NCBI GenBank assembly: GCA_017403985.1
Contig: JAFRDE010000031.1
Span: 29,753 to 93,752 of the forward strand
Source of the DNA: Ruminococcus sp.
GTDB taxonomy: Bacteria; Bacillota; Clostridia; Oscillospirales; Acutalibacteraceae
Length of the DNA stretch: 64,000 nt
Direction of reading: 5' to 3'
Part shown: positions 19,501 through 27,551 of the stretch, in pieces
Layout of the letters: each line of letters opens with the position of its first letter
Numbering within the stretch: the first letter of the stretch is position 1
Program-made: the position numbers and the translations under genes
Notes under the pieces: model-generated
The model's input: only the letters and a program-made list of their open reading frames with translations
Told to the model about the DNA's origin: nothing
Database searches by the model: none

Positions 19501-19803
19501 GGTGCGCCCGAGCCGACAGAACCGCCGACCGAGCCCGCACCGACCGAGCCCGCTCCCACCGAACCGCCCACCGAGCCCGCCAAGGGGATCCTCGGCGACG
19601 TTGACGGCGACGGCGACGTCAATATCATCGACGCCACCTATATCCAAAGATATCTGGCGGGTATAACGATCTCGTTTGATTTCAAAGATATCGTTGCCGA
19701 CGTGGATGAAGACGGCGATGTGAACATCATCGACGTGACCATGCTCCAGCGCTGGCTGGCAGGCATCATTACAAGCGATAAGATCGGTCTGCCGATCGTG
19801 TAA
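16567..19803 (+). CDS. Secreted multimodular glycosidase with type-I dockerin
   Basis: 1078 aa. Order: signal peptide (1-33); CBM48/starch-binding-like module (about 33-110, VYLRGTFNGW); a beta-trefoil-like region (about 125-255); a six-hairpin (alpha/alpha) glycosidase domain (about 300-760) with WTRD, GLDWRDQ and QQLWSIAG motifs; a linker; a CBM35-like sandwich (about 841-977, KVEAESG); a TEPPTEPAPT linker; and a type-I dockerin (about 1008-1078) with two DVDGDGDVN-IID-type calcium loops. The dockerin docks such enzymes on a cohesin scaffold or cell surface, as in Ruminococcus. The N-terminal module hints at an alpha-glucan substrate, but I cannot fix the CAZy family. No cohesin gene is in this window. 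Confidence 0.88.
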   Translation: MKRVSIKIISVFFALLLCLTVVFSAALPVMAATVYLRGTFNGWENPPEYAMTYENGRYMITIHLDKGSYEYKAATADWTTFQAPVEGNESLTLDQAADVTFIAYTDSNIIEAYSHSSLEADVNKVVLRSKWQEHSDLVLTEKNSAVSYQSVSKSYPATAYWNIISDGDGAYYLQNDSTKHYAALSGSALTCVSTADGGDTSWYVDTTMGVRFISTANENAIINIEALSGNAQATSVPMYYTSSQWEFEYSSYDYRLTTDKVIDTGYNAYADSPTSITSYMTGSRKTWTQSKNLSAYPAFSAPNTPLAAAVYNLSLEEAVKSIHTDSYGQVFYTGTAWQKVWTRDTALSNLYSLAWVFPEISYNCEREKIKTSGGVSVFEQDTGTGGSYPVSTDKIITMLSVWETYLADGNTDHLSYFYDVCSNTIMQDMNVAYDTDAGLFRGETCGLDWRDQTYPDWTSETYDSGLSAIAESKTASVNAIYCRVLEIMSQSARVLGKGADAEQAWAKMASDLEAKISSRLWNENMGLYSSWEYPEYMGSVKAEKTDVLGNGFALWFDIGSDSQMTQICENSPLVPYGADTVYPQKQGKLKNADKIYHNFGIWPGWDSTLMVGASYHGNKAVAEEIFNSNVRGAAVSLTNKEVINYRTGEGVESDQQLWSIAGTLAGYYRVMFGMNYDEDGITFDPYIPDWMEGPFNLSNYKYRNATLSINLSGEGDQVKSFKVDGVAKDIDTYVFPVNATGNHTIDIEMQSGDTEYTMNKSEDNLVVCPEMPILTYAGGRLIWSAMSGLTYKMWTGKEYVDVSGGTYTPDTSVYGCYSLMAISADGVCSELSKPIVISPDRIKVEAESGSVSSSSLISNGYVTDNRSRSANLTLSVTIPKSGKYELSGIYNNPGDATSGVSCAIRSVYVDGEDKGSLVFPEVSSDKTNQTSTHLTLDLTEGVHTVKVFYDTANWYDRNMSITNNNVKYNYFNFDYVGTGAPEPTEPPTEPAPTEPAPTEPPTEPAKGILGDVDGDGDVNIIDATYIQRYLAGITISFDFKDIVADVDEDGDVNIIDVTMLQRWLAGIITSDKIGLPIV

Positions 19804-19825
19804 AACGACAGATAATCATGTAACG

Positions 19826-19856
19826 GCTCCACCGCTCTTGCGGTGGAGCTGCTGTT
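19826..19856 (+). terminator. Terminator after the dockerin glycosidase
   Basis: Perfect 10-bp stem GCTCCACCGC/GCGGTGGAGC with TCTT loop, followed by TGCTGTTT. Confidence 0.75.
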
Positions 19857-19901
19857 TGGAGCGATTCTACGAAAAAAATATCTTCGTCGGTTCAAAAAAT
19901 C

Positions 19902-19930
19902 TTTTCATTTTTTCGATTAGCGGTTATAAT
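19902..19930 (+). promoter_or_regulatory. Promoter of the two-component operon
   Basis: TTTTCA (19902-19907), 17 bases, TATAAT (19925-19930). The predicted start of transcription falls at about 19937, within the 5' strand of the folded leader. Confidence 0.5.
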
Positions 19931-19933
19931 GGA

Positions 19934-19988
19934 TAAGGTAACGGGAGCCGAGCTCCCAATCGGTTGTGGTTCGATTCCCGTTGCCTTA
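19934..19988 (+). ncRNA. Three-way-junction 5' leader of the sensor kinase gene
   Basis: Stem P1 TAAGGTAAC (19934-19942) pairs with GTTGCCTTA (19980-19988), one G-U pair. Inside are P2 GGGAG/CTCCC (19943-19957, 5-base loop) and P3 AATCG/CGATT (19958-19976, 9-base loop). P1, P2 and P3 abut without linkers except CCC before the P1 3' strand. The extended pairing ACGGG/CCCGT would compete with P2, giving two alternative folds. No T run follows, so it is not a terminator. The text has a tRNA-like look (GGTTCGATTCCCG) but no valid T-stem or anticodon arm. Confidence 0.4.
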
Positions 19989-20013
19989 GTGAAAGCGAAA
20001 AAGAAGTGATGTT

Positions 20014-21855
20014 ATGAAACAACATAAGGGCAGAATATGGCTTTCTGTGATCGTCGTGCTGATGCTCCTGCTGCTCGGCTGGACGGTGTGGCAGAACGTG
20101 AGGGTCTCCGAGCGTATCGACAACAGCGTCAAATCGACCACCATGCTCGAAGGCGAATACTCTCTTGACGGCGGTGAATGGAAATCCATCAATAATACAA
20201 AGCCTATCAACGAGCATTTTCACAAGGCTGTGTTCAAGGGGAAATTCACCAAACAGGTCAAAGCCAACCACACCACGACGATGGATATCGTATCCAAAAA
20301 CGTGTGGTACACGCTTTATGACAGCAGCGGCGAGGTCTTGGATGAGTACAGGCGAAGCCCCGGAGATATGGAAGAAGGCTCCGGCTATATGGCTGAAAAA
20401 ATGATCAACACTCCCGGCTACTATATCATGACAGAATATGTACAGATAGAGCCCGAGTTCAAAAGCGACGATGAGATCACTCTGGTGGTAGAGTATCCGT
20501 ATGAGCTTGATACAGAGAGCTTCTCCGACTGCTTTTACGTTATGACGAGTTATTCCGACGGACTGTACCTTCACTTCTTTTTTGAGATATTGCCTGTCGG
20601 TCTGATGTTCCTGCTGGTATGCTTCTTCGGCGTATTCTTTTTCCCCATAGCGAGCGGTCTGCTGGGGCGGATCGATTTTCGGTATATCGCCTTCGGTTCA
20701 CTTTGCTTTTTCGGCGGCTTATATATGGTGATCGACAAAATCAGCGGCTATATGAATCTGTGGATCATCGATCCCACTGTGTGTATGATGACGGATAAGC
20801 TCGCGGGCTGTTTCTTTGCGATCGCCGTACTGATCTATCTGCGCTCGCTGCTGCGCGGAAAGACCGTCAAAATAATAGCGAACTGCGTTGTGACGGCATT
20901 TTTCGCACTTACGGTACTCTGTGTTATCCTGCATTCGACAAATACGGCAGATATGATGGCGACCGCAGGGATTAGATATCTTGCCGTGATCGTGCTTGCC
21001 GCGGTCATGGCCGTGCTGCTTTGTATCGAGATCCGCGGCAAAAAGGGTTTTGTACTCATTGATTATTTGATTTCATGGCTGCCGCTGGGCATTTTTCTGA
21101 TGATCGATATGTTTGACTTCTATCTGCATATCTCCGGTTCCAAATATCTGCAGATCGGTCTTGCGATCACGATCATATATCAGATGGTACGGTTCGGCAT
21201 GGACTTCAGCCGACAGTACAAGGAAGCGATCCGCTATCAGCAGGTCCAGCGTGAGCTGTATGAAGCAAAGGTCAGCGTGATGGTCAGCCAGATCAGACCG
21301 CACTTTATGTACAACGCGCTGAGCTCGATCGCGATCCTGTGCAAGTTAGATCCCGATACCGCATATACCGCGACGGTGACCTTTTCCGACTATCTGCGCG
21401 GCAACATGGATTCGCTCAGGCAGACGGCTCCCGTACCGTTCACAACGGAGCTCGAGCACCTGAAAAAGTATTTGTATATCGAAAAGCTGAGATTCGCCGA
21501 TAAGCTGAATATCGAGTACGACATTCAGGATACCGACTTTGAGATCCCGCTGCTGTCGATCCAGCCGCTGGTCGAAAACGCGGTCAAGCACGGCGTCGGT
21601 ATGAAAGAGGACGGCGGCACGGTGAAGATATCCACCCGCGAGACCGAGACCGCTCATGAGGTCATTATCGAGGACGACGGCGTAGGCTTTGACGTCAACG
21701 AAACAAAGGACGACGGACGTTCGCACATCGGTATGGAGAACACCAAAAAACGCCTGCACGAAATGTGCGGCGGCGAGGTGATCATCACAAGCGAGATCGG
21801 CAAGGGTACGGCTGCAAGAGTGATTATCCCCAAAAAGGAGGAAACCGATAAATGA
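20014..21855 (+). CDS. LytS/YehU-class sensor histidine kinase with 7TM sensor
   Basis: 613 aa. An N-terminal helix (about 5-28), an extracellular jelly-roll-like domain (about 40-180), about seven membrane helices (185-400), then a His_kinase (PF06580) domain with QIRPHFMYNAL (His430 is the likely phosphorylation site) and a HATPase domain with PLLSIQPLVENAVKHG and the DDGVGF box. It senses an external or membrane signal and phosphorylates the adjacent regulator, with which it overlaps by 4 bases (ATGA). The start is ATG at 20014 with a weak AAGAAGTGAT site. Confidence 0.92.
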   Translation: MKQHKGRIWLSVIVVLMLLLLGWTVWQNVRVSERIDNSVKSTTMLEGEYSLDGGEWKSINNTKPINEHFHKAVFKGKFTKQVKANHTTTMDIVSKNVWYTLYDSSGEVLDEYRRSPGDMEEGSGYMAEKMINTPGYYIMTEYVQIEPEFKSDDEITLVVEYPYELDTESFSDCFYVMTSYSDGLYLHFFFEILPVGLMFLLVCFFGVFFFPIASGLLGRIDFRYIAFGSLCFFGGLYMVIDKISGYMNLWIIDPTVCMMTDKLAGCFFAIAVLIYLRSLLRGKTVKIIANCVVTAFFALTVLCVILHSTNTADMMATAGIRYLAVIVLAAVMAVLLCIEIRGKKGFVLIDYLISWLPLGIFLMIDMFDFYLHISGSKYLQIGLAITIIYQMVRFGMDFSRQYKEAIRYQQVQRELYEAKVSVMVSQIRPHFMYNALSSIAILCKLDPDTAYTATVTFSDYLRGNMDSLRQTAPVPFTTELEHLKKYLYIEKLRFADKLNIEYDIQDTDFEIPLLSIQPLVENAVKHGVGMKEDGGTVKISTRETETAHEVIIEDDGVGFDVNETKDDGRSHIGMENTKKRLHEMCGGEVIITSEIGKGTAARVIIPKKEETDK

Positions 21856-22640
21856 GAATACTGTGTGTCGACGACGAGCCGCTGATGCTCAAGATGCTGG
21901 AGATGGCGATAAGAGAAGCCAAGCCCGACGCGGAGCTGACCGCCCACAGCAAGCAGTCCGATCTGCTCGAGGACGCGAGACAGAACGGTTGTGATATCGC
22001 TTTTCTCGATATCCATATGCGCGGCATGAACGGCGTGGAGCTCGCAAAGGAGCTCAAAGCAGTCAATCCAAAGATGAACATCATCTTTGTCACGGGCTTT
22101 TCCGAGTACGCGGGAGAAGCGATGAGCCTGCACGCTTCGGGATACATCATGAAGCCCGTCACCAAGGAGAAGATAGAGCGTGAGCTTTCCGATCTGCGAT
22201 TCCCGATCATACCGAAAAGCAACGCCCTGCTGCGTGTACAGTGCTTCGGCAATTTCGATGTGTTCCTGCCCGACGGCTCTCATATGCACTTTGAGCGTCA
22301 GCGTTCCAAAGAGGTGTTCGCTTATCTGGTGCACCGTCAGGGCAGTTCGTGCAGCACCAGAGAGATCGCGGCGGCGCTCTTTGAGGACGAGCCCTTTGAC
22401 AAAAAACAGCAGAATCACGTGCAGCAGCTGATCTACGCGATGATCAAAAGCCTGAAGAAGGTCGGCGCGGAAGCGGCGGTCGTGCGCAGTTATAACGCCC
22501 TCGCGGTGAATCCCGACGTGCTCGACTGTGATTATTACCGCTTCAAGGAGCTCGACGCCGGCGCGGTCAACGCCTATCAGAACGAATACATGAGCCAGTA
22601 TTACTGGGCTGACTTTTTATATGACGAAGACTTATATTGA
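21852..22640 (+). CDS. Response regulator with SARP-like winged-helix output domain
   Basis: 262 aa. A receiver domain (1-118) with DD7-8, phospho-acceptor Asp53 (FLDIHM), Thr81 and Lys101 all in place, then a winged-helix region (about 125-215; LRVQCFGNFDVFLPDG, FERQRSKEVFAYLV) of the SARP/trans_reg_C type, and a C-terminal tail that may start a BTAD-like helical domain but ends early. Partner of the kinase just upstream. LytS-class kinases usually pair with LytTR or AraC regulators, so the pairing is unusual. Confidence 0.88.
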   Translation: MRILCVDDEPLMLKMLEMAIREAKPDAELTAHSKQSDLLEDARQNGCDIAFLDIHMRGMNGVELAKELKAVNPKMNIIFVTGFSEYAGEAMSLHASGYIMKPVTKEKIERELSDLRFPIIPKSNALLRVQCFGNFDVFLPDGSHMHFERQRSKEVFAYLVHRQGSSCSTREIAAALFEDEPFDKKQQNHVQQLIYAMIKSLKKVGAEAAVVRSYNALAVNPDVLDCDYYRFKELDAGAVNAYQNEYMSQYYWADFLYDEDLY

Positions 22641-22649
22641 TATACCAAA

Positions 22650-22681
22650 ACCGCTCCGGACTCAACTGAGTCCGGAGCGGT
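22650..22681. terminator. Shared terminator between convergent genes
   Basis: A near-perfect 15-bp palindrome ACCGCTCCGGACTCA/TGAGTCCGGAGCGGT between the response regulator and the lipase-fold gene. T-rich flanks occur on the plus side. Confidence 0.8.
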
Positions 22682-22761
22682 CGGTTGTTTATCTGCTTTT
22701 ATCTTTTGAGATCGGGCAGTCCGTAAAGGTATCTGCAATACTATTCATACATATCGTCCGA

Positions 22762-24783
22762 TTATTTATAGTAGTTCATGTTCACGCCGCGCTGCAGGAA
22801 ATCACTGTTCATGAAGTACCAGTCGGAGAAATTTCCTCTGCCGTCTCTGAAGCGGCAATCGCTGTTGGGGCTGACGGACTGATAAAATGCGCTGTAAGAT
22901 ACGGTGTGCTTCGGCTTGACGGAATAGCTCATCATGTTCAGGATGTACTTCCGGTTGACGGGCATGAACAGCTCCAGTCCTTCCTCGGTCGCGTAGGAGT
23001 AATAGCCTACCGCGAATCCCTTTTCGCACTTCTTGATCTCGCTCTTGACTCCCTTTGCGCCCTTTACGCTTACGAGATTGATTTTTCCGTTCTCGTTGTA
23101 CAGTCCGATATCGTTGTAATCTTTGCAGGTCACTCTGCCGAAATCGGCGGAATCTCTTAATTCTACCGTCGGCATGAGGATGCCGTGATTGCTGTTATAG
23201 TTTGACACATAATAGGTGTCCTGCGCTTCGAGGTGAGCGATGTTGACGCCGTTGTCGTGGTTCTGGAAGATATCCTTGACATAGAGTCCGAAGGAGATCA
23301 GCTCGTTGGGACGGTTCCAGTAGGTCTGTGCGACGACTTCCAGAAGAGGCTCGATCGCGTCGATGACCTCATCGGTGTTTGCGTCGTTGGGCAGAATGTC
23401 TCTGATGGCGTCCTCTGCTAAGTCTCCGAAGCCGGGTACCGAAGATACAGCCGAGCTCAGAAGTACCTTGGAGAGAAGACCGTATAATTCTTCTTTTTTG
23501 AGAGCGTCGACGTCGTTCATGAGAGTGAGAAGGAAGTCGCTGACGCCTTGCTGATACTTGCTGCAGTATTCGCTGCGGCTGCCGATGTTCTTTGTCATTT
23601 CCTCAAGCAGCAGATATGCCGCGATATTGGCGTCGTAGTTTGCCTTTGTATTGTCTTCTACAAGGATGGTGCCGTCTTTGATCTGAGAAACGATATCGGC
23701 TACGCCTGCCGGAAGGCAAGCAACCAGTTCAGCGACCAGCGGAGCCATCTTCTTGAGCGGGGTGCCGTACATCTTGAAATCATCCGCCTTGTATTCGCTG
23801 CGGGGTGTGCCGTTCTCTTCATACAGATTCAGGAACACGTCTCTGTTGTCGGCGTAGTTTTCGGGATCATAGAACTCAGTGGTGATGAACTTATCGGTGC
23901 CGAAGCGGGTGAAGCCGTACTCGCTCATTGCGACCTTGGGTACCAGATCGTTGGGGTTGACGATGTTATAGATGTTGTTGTACAGCTCGCTGCCGGGCTT
24001 TTCGACGGTCTCGGAGTTATAATTCGCGCCCTGAGGTGCTTCAAAGGTGTAGGCGTAGAGGTCGTCACGGGTGAGGGTAACGTCGCTTGAGAAGATCTCT
24101 TCGTTATTCTGGATCTTGTTATCCAGCAGACCTGCCGCGAGGTTGGTGGTGGCGCCGCCGCGGGAGAAGCCTGCGATCCATACCTTGATTTTGCCGGTGA
24201 TCCTGTTGGCGGAGATATATTCGTTGATATAGTCGATGGTCTTGTTCGCTGCGTTGAACCAGCCCTCGTGCATGTAATCCGACTTTGTGCCGTCGCCGAG
24301 ATAAACGTTGTTGGACCACTCGCGGAAGTAACCTCCGGAACGGATGCCGACGCCGATTACGGTGTAGTCGTCTACCTGCTTGTTCGCACAGCCAACGCCG
24401 ATCGAGTCAAAACGCGATCTGGATACATAGTCATCGTTGGTCTCGAAATCCTTGAAGCCGATGGATCCGAAGAAGCCGTATAATCTTTCCGGCTGTGAGA
24501 GGTACCAGTTGCTGTCATCCAGGCTGTCGGGATTATCCAGCGGAACCGAGAAGTTGGTCATGATGCAGGACAGGGTCGCCAGATGCGGATCGTATTCTGT
24601 TGACGAATGTCTGAAATAATCGTCGGAATAATAGATGGTGTTGCCGTTATACTTTACTGATGTTACATTGTCGATCTCGGCGGCGGAGGCGCTTGTCACG
24701 GCGGCGGCGCCGACGGAGAAGACGGTGACTGCGGAGAGGATACCCGCGATGATTCTGGTCTTGATTCTGCTGAACTTTTTCAT
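22762..24783 (-). CDS. Secreted alpha/beta hydrolase, lipase class 3-like
   Basis: 673 aa from the preferred start. A signal peptide ending at about ASA-A35, a mostly helical region, then the nucleophile elbow GFSRGG (Ser207) of class 3 lipases, a YTFEAPQG strand and an NPNDLVPKV strand whose Asp is the probable acid. A His such as that in NSNHG late in the protein could complete the triad. Likely a secreted esterase or lipase. A longer in-frame start at 24861 also has AAAGGAG 8 bases upstream and would add 26 Thr/Asn-rich residues; I prefer 24783 because it places the signal peptide at the N-terminus and has its own AAAGGAG. Confidence 0.8.
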   Translation of the reverse strand: MKKFSRIKTRIIAGILSAVTVFSVGAAAVTSASAAEIDNVTSVKYNGNTIYYSDDYFRHSSTEYDPHLATLSCIMTNFSVPLDNPDSLDDSNWYLSQPERLYGFFGSIGFKDFETNDDYVSRSRFDSIGVGCANKQVDDYTVIGVGIRSGGYFREWSNNVYLGDGTKSDYMHEGWFNAANKTIDYINEYISANRITGKIKVWIAGFSRGGATTNLAAGLLDNKIQNNEEIFSSDVTLTRDDLYAYTFEAPQGANYNSETVEKPGSELYNNIYNIVNPNDLVPKVAMSEYGFTRFGTDKFITTEFYDPENYADNRDVFLNLYEENGTPRSEYKADDFKMYGTPLKKMAPLVAELVACLPAGVADIVSQIKDGTILVEDNTKANYDANIAAYLLLEEMTKNIGSRSEYCSKYQQGVSDFLLTLMNDVDALKKEELYGLLSKVLLSSAVSSVPGFGDLAEDAIRDILPNDANTDEVIDAIEPLLEVVAQTYWNRPNELISFGLYVKDIFQNHDNGVNIAHLEAQDTYYVSNYNSNHGILMPTVELRDSADFGRVTCKDYNDIGLYNENGKINLVSVKGAKGVKSEIKKCEKGFAVGYYSYATEEGLELFMPVNRKYILNMMSYSVKPKHTVSYSAFYQSVSPNSDCRFRDGRGNFSDWYFMNSDFLQRGVNMNYYK

Positions 24784-24891
24784 TGTTTTCACTCCTTTTG
24801 TTGTTTTATTTATATTAGTGTTCGTGTTGACTGTTTTGAATGCTTTGAATAAGTTTTTCATTGTTGTTTCTCCTTTCGGTTTGCGTTGTTT

Positions 24892-25226
24892 CCTGTCCAG
24901 CCTCGTTGCTCTGCGCTGATCCTCGTATAACTCCTACTCGTCTGATCTGTTTCGTCGCCTTCTGCGACTTTACAGCTCAGTCCTCGTCCGTCGTTATCCG
25001 AGGGCTTCGAGCCTCGGCTTTTCTCTTTGACTGTGACTAAAGTATATCAGGTCGATGTTGACAACTTCTTTACAGATCTTTACGTTTTTCAAATTTTTTT
25101 ATAATTTTTTGATCTGCTTGGATTTTTGCTGTCCGGCTTGGCTGCTTTGTGCTGCGCCGTGGTTTTTCTCTCTGACTGTGGCTACAGTATATCAGACCGA
25201 TCTTGACAGAAGTTTTACAAATATCG
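24892..25226 (-). promoter_or_regulatory. Duplicated upstream regulatory block of the lipase-fold gene
   Basis: Two related copies, 25021-25080 and 25166-25225, share CTGACTGTGRCTA, GTATATCAG and CTTGACA-like text at a spacing of 145 bases; shorter similarity (CTGTCC-GC-TGCT-TG-GCTG) also precedes each copy. On the minus strand each reads TGTCAA-ATCG-CTGATATACT, suggesting tandem promoters or operators. The rest of the 24862-25399 gap holds no gene. Confidence 0.45.
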
Positions 25227-25254
25227 GGCAATTTATATTTTTTTTGAAAAAACT

Positions 25255-25287
25255 AAGCCGCAGACATCGCGAAAATGTCTGCGGCTT
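25255..25287. terminator. Hairpin repeat unit, second copy
   Basis: A 13-bp stem AAGCCGCAGACAT/ATGTCTGCGGCTT with loop CGCGAAA, followed by ATAGAATGT. It matches the hairpin at 15287-15319 in arm, loop (GCRAAA) and trailing AGAATGT. Here it lies upstream of the lipase-fold gene and downstream of the WYL gene. Confidence 0.6.
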
Positions 25288-25399
25288 ATAGAATGTAGAA
25301 GACCTATTATAAAACTCAGTCAATGTTAAAACGAACTGATGAAATGGATGGGGGCATTTTTTGCAGGTATGATCAAGCAGGGGAGAAAGGACGACGCGG

Positions 25400-26461
25400 T
25401 CAGTCCTGAAAGCTCACGAGCGATTCCTGCAGATCGACTGCGATTTTATCGCGCAGTTCCTTCGGCGAGATCACCGAGATATGCGGCAGCGATCGTTTGA
25501 CGAACTGTTCCATCGCGGCCGTGTTGACGTTAACGGTGGCGGTGACGCTGTCGTCGGTCTCGTCCTCAAAGATGATATTGGTGCCGAAAAGATCGAAAAC
25601 GCTGTTGAGCAGAAATTTTTTGATGCGGAACTTGACGCGTTCCGATTCGCCGGAGAACATATAGATATGCTTTTCCATATACTCTTTCAGATCCAGCGAA
25701 CGACTGCCCGATTGCGCTTCTTTCAGCTCGCGGAAGGGCTTGCGGGGATCGTCGGTCAGCATGATGTCGGTGATGCGGTCGACGCGGTAGTTGGAAAGGA
25801 TATCATACTTATCGTTGTTGCAGATCAGATAATAATACCCGTCCTTTGCGGCGAGGTGATAGGGGTTGATGCGGTATTCGCGTATCTCTCCGGTTTCGTC
25901 TCTGCGCCGATGGAGCTTTTTATCGGTATGGTATTCCAGATAGCGGAAGGTGACCTGTTTGCGCGTTTCGATCGCCTCGTCCAGTATCTCGATGTTGTAA
26001 AAGAGCTGGGGATTAGCGACCTTCGCGCTGTCGGAGATACGGGAGATATGGCTGACATGGGCTTTGAAGTATCGGCTCGACAGAGAGGACAGCTTTTCGA
26101 TCAGCTGATCGCCCTGCCGGGGGCTGATGCTGTTCGAAAACAGGATACTGTCTATCAGCAGGAGCAGTTCGCTGTCGGTGATGTCGCGCTCCAGATAGAT
26201 ATTGGTCATGATGGTGTTGGTGATCTCTTCACCGTCTTTAGTGACGCTTTTGCGCTCGATCTCATCATAGTACAGATCGTAGCCGAACTCCAGCAGACAG
26301 CTCAGGTTGTTTTTGATCGCCTTTGTGCCGGCTTCCATCCCGTACTCGGAGTAGAGCAGATCCTGTATCTCTTTCTGCGTCAGGGTATGATCGGGATCGG
26401 TGTGCTTTTGCAGGATATGAAGGATATCCAGCAGCAGGAGCTTTTTAGATTGCATTTGCAT
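25400..26461 (-). CDS. WYL-domain transcriptional regulator
   Basis: 353 aa. An N-terminal winged helix (about 5-85), a middle WYL beta domain (about 150-225, with INPYHLAAKDGYYYLICNN) and a C-terminal WCX-like extension. WYL regulators bind small ligands or nucleic acid and often control defence genes. It starts 9 bases after the Abi-like gene stop on the same strand, so the two form an operon. The start at 26461 has an adjacent ATG two codons down; the exact one is uncertain. Confidence 0.87.
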   Translation of the reverse strand: MQMQSKKLLLLDILHILQKHTDPDHTLTQKEIQDLLYSEYGMEAGTKAIKNNLSCLLEFGYDLYYDEIERKSVTKDGEEITNTIMTNIYLERDITDSELLLLIDSILFSNSISPRQGDQLIEKLSSLSSRYFKAHVSHISRISDSAKVANPQLFYNIEILDEAIETRKQVTFRYLEYHTDKKLHRRRDETGEIREYRINPYHLAAKDGYYYLICNNDKYDILSNYRVDRITDIMLTDDPRKPFRELKEAQSGSRSLDLKEYMEKHIYMFSGESERVKFRIKKFLLNSVFDLFGTNIIFEDETDDSVTATVNVNTAAMEQFVKRSLPHISVISPKELRDKIAVDLQESLVSFQD

Positions 26462-26470
26462 GGCGTTACC

Positions 26471-27400
26471 TCAAAAGGAAAAGTTGTTTTCTTTCAGATG
26501 ATCGATCAGCTTGGTGATAAACTCGTAGTTTGACGCCAGAAAGGAGCTGCATTTGAAATAATCGCGATGATATACAAATCGGTCGTGGAGCTTGTCCGAT
26601 ATTGCCGACAGGGTGAAGCCCCGCATCTTCGACAGCGCTTCGTCGTCGGTCAGCATACAAAAGAGGTAGATCATGGAGACGAAGTCGTGCATGGTGCGGC
26701 AGTACATCTTCTTGTCGAGCACCTTTGTCGAGTAGAGCCCGAGATCATCTACGGCGTCGTATACCGCTTCATTGACTTTTTCCAGATCCTCATCTTTCAG
26801 CGTGCTGAGCAAACAGGCGTTATGTGCGGCGGCGTTGCGCAGATAGCGCAGGCTTTGCGTACAGAGCTCGACGGTTCTCAGCTGATTGCCCGGATCGCCC
26901 TTTAGCGTATAGTAGGTGTAGTACAGCTCCATGAACTCTCTTAGCTGGAGCAGCTCCGTCAGGTTCCATACGGACATATTGTCGGGATCGTCGGGCGTGA
27001 TGCCTTCGACGGCGGAGTTGCGCGCGTTCTTTTTGAGCCCGTCCTTGATATCGGCGTGGTGTTTGAAAAAGACGCTTACGATTTGATAGCCGTCCTCCGT
27101 ATCGTCGTACATGACGTCGCGTATCAGCTTGACCTTCAGCAGATGCTCGATATCCAGCGCCATGCTGATGATGGTTTTGCGGAAGTGATAATCCAGCGTG
27201 GAGAGCTCCCTGAGATAGGCGAAGTCGATATTGCCGCTGTCAAAGGCTTTCAGATAGGATTTGAGCTTGAAGTAGTAGGTGTTGTATTCCAGAAAGGTCC
27301 TTGCCTGCGCCTCGGACATGATCTCAAAGCGGACTCCCTTCTTTTTCAGGTCGTCGATCTGCTGATTCAGCGACAGCTTTTTATCTTTATCGTTCCCCAT
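26471..27400 (-). CDS. Abi-like (AbiD/AbiF, Abi_2) HEPN-type abortive infection protein
   Basis: 309 aa, all-helical. It opens with LSLNQQIDDLKKKGV and has the FLEYNTYYFKLKSYL and HFRKTII...DIEHLLKVKLIRD regions (cited in part) typical of Abi_2 proteins, and the Rx4H motif RNAAAH (Arg188-His193) of HEPN RNases. Such proteins stop phage spread by cleaving RNA and shutting down the cell. It is first in a two-gene operon with the WYL regulator, a pairing that suggests control of a toxic effector. Start 27400 follows GGGAGG. No separate antitoxin is visible. Confidence 0.85.
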   Translation of the reverse strand: MGNDKDKKLSLNQQIDDLKKKGVRFEIMSEAQARTFLEYNTYYFKLKSYLKAFDSGNIDFAYLRELSTLDYHFRKTIISMALDIEHLLKVKLIRDVMYDDTEDGYQIVSVFFKHHADIKDGLKKNARNSAVEGITPDDPDNMSVWNLTELLQLREFMELYYTYYTLKGDPGNQLRTVELCTQSLRYLRNAAAHNACLLSTLKDEDLEKVNEAVYDAVDDLGLYSTKVLDKKMYCRTMHDFVSMIYLFCMLTDDEALSKMRGFTLSAISDKLHDRFVYHRDYFKCSSFLASNYEFITKLIDHLKENNFSF

Positions 27401-27551
27401 AAGAGCCTCCCGTTACCTTACTGATTCAGGTTTATTATAACACTCAGAGATGCAAACCGCAAGATTGCGGAGAAATCAATTTTCTTGGTGACAAATGTGT
27501 TGATGCGTGAAATAATCGATTTGGAATTTTTTGAAAGGAAGGAAAAGAAAT

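Noticed and set aside
19921-19990. tRNA gene upstream of the sensor kinase (GGTTCGATTCCCG looks like a T-arm)
   Set aside because: The bases around TTCGATT do not form a 5-bp T-stem, the hairpin GGGAG-CCGAG-CTCCC has a 5-base loop without an anticodon context, and no D-arm fits. Reported as a folded leader instead.
22621-23160. Plus-strand frame inside the lipase-fold gene
   Set aside because: Antisense to a gene with signal peptide and GFSRGG motif; it begins across the shared terminator.
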